DNA of 64,000 nt from Plumapathes pennacea (taxonomy: Eukaryota > Cnidaria > Anthozoa > Antipatharia > Myriopathidae), in assembly GCA_964036295.1 (NCBI GenBank), contig OZ038466.1, forward strand, positions 24,108,597 to 24,172,596, read 5' to 3'. The notes beneath the pieces are model-generated. The model was not told the DNA's origin and made no database searches. It saw only the letters and a list, made by a program, of their open reading frames with translations. The position numbers were made by a program, and so were the translations under genes. Of the stretch, positions 57,701 to 64,000 are shown piece after piece. Numbering within the stretch: position 1 is the stretch's first letter; every line of letters starts with the position of its first letter.

Positions 57701-60700
57701 GGGAAAAATACACAAACAGGAAACCTAATAAGGGAACCGAAGAAACCTAATAAGGGAAATACACGGTTTAACTTTTAAACTTTTCAAACCCGCTCTAAAC
57801 AAATGCGTTCACAATGACAGAAATATGATAAAGCGAGACAGGAAATACAGTATACGGTTTTATAACAATTATGTTTCTTTCACCTTTCGATCCTCATCTC
57901 TCATCCAGACACGATAACAAATCCAAATGTTCGTACATGTACACAGACACGGCCATAGAAAAACAGACAGACACCAATACAGACAGACACAACATTACAC
58001 ACCTTTCGCGGCCGACGCTGGAACTGTTCGTCTTTGTGTTCTGCTGGTGGCAACACCCTCCCAGTCTGAAGAGTCTTCCCGGTGTCGAGTGCCGACGGCG
58101 GGGCCAGGGAATTGGCTTTTTCAAACTGTCTCCGCCTTTCCGAGAGCTTCGGTATTGCCTCGGCGAGTCTCCCTTCACCTTCACCTGTGTCAATTGCCAC
58201 TTTGATTTCTCGAGCTACTACCTCATCAGCGTAAAACGTGGATCTGTCTCTCATTCCTGACTTCTTCTCTGGTTTGTTTCTCAGCCTAACTTCGGGCTGA
58301 ATTCCTGAAAAATCCGGAGCATCGTCGATATTGAGAGAGAGGCGCTTGGCCTTCCGGTCGTCGGATGCTTTTCGTCTCACGATATCGCTCTGCTCAGAGC
58401 TTTCCTGCAGCGCTTTTAGCACTCTCTGCTCTAACATGATTTTGTGCGCGTGAAACGACGCTCTCCTCGACTTCGCTTCTACACCCTCTTGTTCCTGTGC
58501 CTCTTTTCTCTCTCTTTCTCGTTTCTCTGCTTCCAGCAGTTGAGCCTCCCGTTTTCTCCGCAGCTCTTCTTCTTTCATCCGCTTCTCTCGCATCAGTTCA
58601 TCAGCTTCACGTTTGAGGGCCTCCTTCCGCACCTTTTCCAAGTCCTCTCTCCTCTTCCTTTCTCTCTCCTCTTCTAAACGCCTTTGTTCTTCCTCAGCCT
58701 GACGCGCTTTCTCTTGACGTAAAGTTGCATCGACTTCATCTATAATCTCTGGTGGAGCGTTCACGCTTTCCACAACGGTTGGGGACTCAATCACGTCACC
58801 TTGAGACTGCTTTCGCACTAATTCTTGAATTCTTCGCGCCTCCTGTTCCTTCATTTTAGCTTCCTGGAGTTCACGTTGTTTCTGAATCTCACATTCTTCA
58901 TTTTTCTTATCAGCCGACTCCACTGAATCTGCCGACATTCTTCTTGTAGTTGTCCTGCTTTGTTGCACTGCTTGTATGTGACGTTCTATTTCTTGCTGCC
59001 TCTTGTCATTCTCAAGTTTCATGTCTTCCTCGCGAGCTCGCTGCCTCTCTATCTCAAGTTCAACAATGCTCTTTCTGTTGTTAGCTTTCTCGTCTGCATT
59101 ACCGCTTCTCGGTTTTGGTCTTCGCCGTACGACCTGGGGCTCCGCCGCGCTCTCGCTTTCCCGCGCTTTTGCTGCGGCCAATCGATGCGCTTCATCTTCG
59201 CTCTGATCGTTCCCAAGCTTGACCGCGCTCTTTTGCTCTTGAGCAGGTTGCACGTCGTCATCAAAAATCGCTTTCTCAATAATGCTCGATCTTTTTCTAA
59301 TCACAACAGGATGTTCCTCATTCTTGACAGATGGCTTAATCTTCTTTTTCTCCATTTCTCGTTTTTCTATCTCTTTTATCCTCTCGAGCTCCATCTGTGT
59401 TTGCACCTCTCGTATTCGTTGCTCTTCTAATTCCTTCTCAACCATCATTGAAGCTTGTGACCGGGACAAACGCGTTTTGGACGGTTGTTCCTTTTCAGCA
59501 GCAGCACTCAACGTCTGCCGTTCAAGCTTTTCCCGCTCTTCTTTAAACGACGCTCTGCTCAACTTTGACTCCTGCGCACGTTGTTTTTCGAGTCTCTCTC
59601 GCTCTTCTTTCGCTCGCTTCAGCTGTTCCTCCTCAATTAACCTTTTCTTCTTTCTTTCTTCCTCTTTCTTTCTCTTCTCTTCGAGGAAAAATGGTATCAG
59701 CTCCTCTTGAGTTGGTTGACGCCGCATTTTGACATCAGTGCCGTTATTCTCCTCCAGGACACCATTTTTCTTTTCGCTATTCCGTCCCTCGAACAGTGAA
59801 TCCATGTTATCTTCCACTGAAGACTCGGCAGTTGACGCTACTTTCGTAACAATGGCGCCTTCTTCAACTGGAAATCTGGAAGTGTCCGATACAGAATGTT
59901 CCTTGTCTAAAAGTTCAAATTTTTCATTCAGCTTATTTAAGTTCACGCAGACAACTGGGGGACCAGAGTTCGTTTCAGGAATTATGTCCTTCTCTTCCGA
60001 AACTTTAGCGCTGCTCGTTAATGTATTTTCATGGCCATTCAATAGCTCGTCTTTCACAGAGTTAGAATTGGCATCGATGGAGCCGTTGCTATTTTCAGTT
60101 CGTTTGGATACCTGTAAAAAGATAAACAAACAAAGAAGCAACGAAAACATTAGCTTTACGCTAAATCGGTGTCACATAACCCCGACATCAAGCCACAAAA
60201 TATCTATATGTTTTACGTTAAAAAGCCCTACAACAACCAAGGTACAAATAATTTGAGCGATAATTCTCAAATTGCTGCATGTGAGTATTTGCCTAATGCG
60301 AGAAAATCTGGGTTTTTTCACAATTTGATTGACCCGAGATCGGCACTAAAATCGCTACCGAGCTCGTATTGGTGTGTTTATACTGTTGAAATATGACTTA
60401 GAACGGCCTCTGAGACTAGGACTGTCTTAAGCCTGGATCGATCCCAGGTCGGTCAAACTTCCGAGTGTGCACAGGCTATAGCAAAACAATTTTCGTAGTC
60501 TTTCACCCTATTACTCGGTCATACGACTAAGACCTAAAAAAATATAAATATATACATATAAATATATACTAAATAAATACGACTATCAAGAGCTTTCACT
60601 TGATTGGTCAAGCTGACAGCTCACCTGTTGGGTGTTTTCTTGGTTGATTTAAAGTCAATGCGGCGCAGGCTAATTTTAGCAGGGAAAGGGTTGAACACAA

Positions 60701-63416
60701 ATAATACGGCGAGAAAACAAAACAAATCATGAATCTGCAAACTGCAGACATGCCATAAAAAAAAACAATGGGCCTGGCTGCTTGTCCATTTATTAGAACT
60801 ACGCCGGAGAGAACTGTAATTCAATGTGCTGACAAATTTGTTTGCTGCTTCAGTGCCACCCTCGGAGACCCAGAGGCAGATCGTGGAGCGGCGGGCAAAC
60901 CCCACGATCTGCCCCTGTGCTGACCAGCTTACAACTGCTAGTTTGGAGGGATAAAGGGTCGGTTCACACTGGGCGGTCGGATCAACCTGAGGGGCTAAAC
61001 GCGCAATCGAGAAATGCTATAAGTTCGACTTAAGATCAATCCAAGTAATTGTTCGACAGTTTCGCGCGCCAAATACAATCTCCGATTAAATCCAATTCAG
61101 CGTGAACGGGCCCAATAGAAGCAAAATAATTCGCTTAAAGCGGACTAACCTGTTGATCCGGTTTGCTGGTCACCTCGAGTCGAATTGCCTGCATGTCACT
61201 ACTTTCATTTAATAATTCGGCGCTCTTTCTTTCCTCTTCAAGTTCCGTTTTTGTGTCACAAACGTCTTCCTTGGCAGCTGCTACACTGTGGCCCTGTTCG
61301 GCTTCGCTCGCGTTTTCTTCTGCGACCCCGTTTTCCAAAGGACTCCTTTCTTTCACGGGAACTTCTGCAGTGTGTTCTGAAGAGCCTGGTTCTTGGTTGA
61401 CCGTATTCACAGTCTCTGTATCCTCTTGTTGGGTCTCCTCAGCCGAGCAAAGAGACGTTTCTGACGTCACAGGTTCACCAGCTGCAGGCAAGCAGGGGAC
61501 ATAAAGTCAGTGGACTGGAACCCAGTTCGTACTCATGTTACTTACTATCAATGATACGTACTTCACTTCCGGTAAATCCGTCTGCAGATGACGGAACACA
61601 ATGAAAAAAAGAGTAATGTTCTTCTTTTGTCCTTGTGGGCCAAAGTAAATGTAATCAGTAATTCCAGGCGCCGGGATCCTGGTAATTCCAGTTCTTCGTC
61701 GGCCGTCTCGGAAGTTATGCTTGTACCCAGACTGCACGCTTATAATGAGCGAAGCACCACTGGGCTGCGTATGTTCGTGTGCTTGTGCGCGTGCGTCGAA
61801 CACAGTCGAACATGTTAACCAGCCCCAAACCTGACGTCACTCGGGTATCAAACTTGACTATGTTTGCTTTCATTTGCGAAGTTCTCGTTTGCCTTATCTT
61901 ATAAAAGAAATAAAGCACTCGTGAACACGCTATGTAGTGCTTCAGAATATTTGAAAGAACACTCGAGATGAGTGGAGAAGCACTTCTGGTACTTCTAGAG
62001 TACGTGCAAATTTCGGCGTACGTCTCTAACTGAACATCCAGGCTCAACATACGGCTTGCTTACTACACTGGTATACGGAGAGGAGAAGTGAAAGCTACAC
62101 ACTCGACACTTTCCAGCTTTTGTTGTGACCCATACCGTGCCCAGACGAACTGACACCAACCGATTTACATAACTATAGTCCGATCAAGATCACGATTTAG
62201 CGGCGTGTGTTGAGCGTGGCGTAAAATTCAACCTTGGCTGCGGTCACGTACGGTAGACTGTGAAACTAGTAAGTCGCAAATATATCTAGACCCTTATGTT
62301 TTTACGAACAACGCAGGCTCAAGGAGGAAAAGTTTACTTCTGATCATTTCTACTTCATCACGTGATATCCAGCTGAACAGAAAAATCACTAGCATGAAAA
62401 AAACCCAATGAATATTGGATGAACATTGTAAAATTCAAGTACACTAACCGGAACATAAAGTTTCGGTGTATATATCATAAACACCGAAACTTGAATTCAT
62501 GCAATTGAATTGCGCCAATCAGAATTACTGAATATTCAGATTGACAAAATACATAAATAATCAAAGTTTGTTCGATTTGCAATAACATTTCACGGCATTT
62601 AATCGAGAATGATACAGGAGTTCTTGTGAAACACCGATGTTTACAACACCCGATTACTGAATCAGTTAAACACGATTAAAAGGGAAAGGTTGTGCTATAA
62701 ACTTGCAACCAAAATGTGTCGGCAGCCAACTCAACAGTACACATTCTTGCTCAAAAGTTTCACTCAACCCTGAACTGTCGAATAAAACCTAAAGGTGTGA
62801 CTACTGAGCAACATGGCAACGAAAGGGACTACATTTGTTAACAATTAAGTATCCGCCCTTCTAGTTCACACAACAAACCAAATGCCGCTGAACACCGAGT
62901 TACAACGTAAGATCACAACATTAACCGAATGTAAATTTTGAACGCCGAATGAAGTTTGGGAAACGAAACGAAACCCGCTGAATCTCATTATATTGATCGT
63001 CCTTCCTAAGCCACTGCCAAACAGCTCAATATTACCCCTTGATAATTAGATTGCATATTTACTGAATACTTTAGACAGGGTGTTTTCAGAGCAAGCGCCA
63101 CTTTGCATATCACACTATCGGCCTCTTTTTTTTACATATTTGACCGTATTCTAAACCGAGGAATGGACAAGATACGGAATAAATGCGTTTATCTGTCGAT
63201 AAACAGTTCCCACTTACCGCAGACGGGTCCATTTCCGACGATCAACAGCTTCTGTATCTGCTCTTCGAATGCGTTGTCGCCTCCAACAGTCTCGAGATTC
63301 TTAGTCTCGGCGTCGCGAAAGATATCTTCGCCGCACGGGCGTCGCCTTAGCAGGAAACTCCGATCAAACGGTTTGAAATTGTCCTTCTTGTGCCTGTCTT
63401 TCATGTGCTGCAACGC
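51649..63416 (-). CDS. Glu/Arg/Lys-rich coiled-coil protein, unrecognised (10 exons seen, 5' partial)
   Basis: Seen: exons 63218-63416, 61546-61581, 61150-61481, 58003-60111, 57351-57602, 57050-57171, 56935-56974, 56455-56562, 56101-56151 and 51649-51777. They join in frame to 3,378 nt (1,125 aa plus stop). The first exon starts at a splice acceptor, so upstream exons lie beyond 64000. The N-terminal part is folded-looking, then comes a Glu-rich acidic region. Long charged helices follow (2.1-kb exon 4 and exons 5-9: EEERERKRRE-type runs), with many basic-Ser motifs resembling kinase sites (SRASF, RRASF, RKSIV, RRMS, KRLSL). The C-terminus is a short conserved-looking domain (about 42 aa, last exon). 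Such proteins are often cytoskeletal scaffolds, but I cannot name the family. The last exon is joined across a 4.3-kb intron by phase only and is less certain. Confidence 0.75.
55418..55636 (+). CDS. Possible small orphan ORF
   Basis: 72 codons from an ATG in fair context (ATCATGG) to TGA, ending in an acidic helix-like segment (LDEVEHEIIIKLWKDEV). It lies antisense inside the last intron of the coiled-coil gene. No family recognised; chance is possible. Confidence 0.22.
   Translation: MALFTNCSANIALNSQPRLERNEQRCPQAVTERRCSVAITACLTSEITLDEVEHEIIIKLWKDEVTREDNDI
55776..55956. repeat. Two tandem copies of a dispersed repeat with TTGACAGTTCAGGAG core
   Basis: Each unit of about 85 bp carries CATTGCTATTAGAATG, AGAGCTTTCATTTGAGTGG and TTTGACAGTTCAGGAGTT-like blocks. 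Inverted or partial copies occur at 11973-12059, 26752-26791 and 62766-62803. Confidence 0.8.
57598..57770. repeat. 30-31-bp minisatellite at a splice acceptor
   Basis: Five to six units of GAAACCTAATAAGGGAAAA-type sequence, abutting exon 57351-57602 of the coiled-coil gene. On the transcript strand each unit contains a CCCTTATTAG acceptor followed by the same GTTTCC that begins the exon. Confidence 0.9.
60956..61113. mobile_element. MITE-like element with imperfect inverted ends
   Basis: GGGTCGGTTCACACTGGG at the left and CAGCGTGAACGGGCCC at the right are inverted copies. 158 bp in an intron of the coiled-coil gene, 36 bp from the exon 61150-61481 donor. Confidence 0.6.
62476..62512. repeat. 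Short perfect hairpin
   Basis: AAGTTTCGGTGT and its complement ACACCGAAACTT, separated by an AT-rich loop of about 10 bp, in an intron of the coiled-coil gene. Confidence 0.7.
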
Positions 63417-64000
63417 CTTGACAAAGAGGGAATGCGGATTCGAGCGATTAATGCGTCGTGTATACTATGTGTTAGTTATACATGGTTGGTCGCTCAAGCG
63501 TCATTTGAAATTTACAGGAAACATTAAGCAGCATGACAAAGAACATTGAGTTTTATTTGGTTTATCTGACAGCTTCTGTTGTAAAGCAAACATACTCCAA
63601 TCTCAAATTTAAAATGAACTATAAACTTTAGACCTTTTATGTCCACTAATATTCTAAAGTTTTTAAATTTCACCCCAATTCGCGTAGAAACCCTGTTTTT
63701 GTGAAGTCCTGGAAAAGTATAGGAAGTATTCGGGACAAGAGCTTCAGAGAAGCGGCTTCAAGGCAGGTATATCACCTTTTCTGTGCAGTTATTACAAGAG
63801 GAATACTAAACAAACCCACAAACCACCAAGTGCGCATTGCGTGCAGGGGGCATGCAGTGTGGAGCTGTTTGTTGCGTGAAGCAGTGTTTTCTGGCCTTTG
63901 TGTGAAAGTAAAAAAAATGCTAATCCAAGGGATTCAACGGCATTAAAAAATCACGTCATTCTAGAGTTTAAACGTTGCCAATATTTAAGGAATATCTCTT
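63417..64000. other. Right edge, probable intron of the coiled-coil gene
   Basis: No exon with splice support is seen on either strand. The plus-strand frame 63701-63946 has no family or splice support. Confidence 0.5.

Noticed and set aside
57428-57728. Minus- and plus-strand frames with repeated FLFVYFPLLG or NRKPNKGKYT units
   Set aside because: They translate the minisatellite next to the coiled-coil exon; no independent coding support.
22492-61113. Autonomous transposons
   Set aside because: All elements with inverted ends found here are short and carry no transposase-like frame.

Overview
The window is animal nuclear DNA. It has short exons with GT-AG introns, single-exon GPCR and enzyme genes between them, many small palindromic DNA-transposon relics, and homologues of metazoan nardilysin, CCDC17 and RSPH1. 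The repeat style, an animal-encoded tocopherol-cyclase-like protein and the single-exon class A GPCR fit an anthozoan cnidarian, most likely a stony coral. That is inference; no species can be named from the sequence. All gene models were built by hand from reading frames, splice sites and remembered family sequences, without searches.

Layout. 1-8 kb: mostly repeats and simple sequence, a possible three-exon orphan gene fragment (2262-3312, minus) and a large foldback repeat (4146-4748). 8.0-22.9 kb: a complete nardilysin-type M16 metallopeptidase on the minus strand; 42 exons give an unbroken 1,026-codon frame. 23.7-24.7 kb: a single-exon class A GPCR (minus). 26.1-44.4 kb: a complete CCDC17 orthologue (minus; 42 exons, 1,442 aa, more than twice the human length). 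Its intron 22 holds a complete two-exon RSPH1-like MORN-repeat gene on the opposite strand. 45.1-46.2 kb: an intronless secreted tocopherol-cyclase-like gene, head-to-head with CCDC17. 47.7-51.4 kb: two tandem intronless berberine-bridge-enzyme-like FAD oxidases (minus). 51.6-63.4 kb: a long Glu/Arg/Lys-rich coiled-coil gene (minus), incomplete at its 5' end.

Two associations stand out. RSPH1 (an axonemal radial-spoke protein) is nested antisense inside CCDC17 (a gene linked to motile-cilia tissues). Next to it is a compact group of three intronless enzyme genes from families best known in plants, algae and bacteria, which contrasts with the intron-rich genes on either side and suggests transfer or retrocopying. 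The two oxidases share a nearly identical 219-bp 3' block, which looks like gene conversion. Transposon ends also sit very close to functional sites: one is 23 bp from a nardilysin splice acceptor, another is about 50 bp upstream of the nardilysin start codon, and a minisatellite in the coiled-coil gene repeats a splice acceptor several times.
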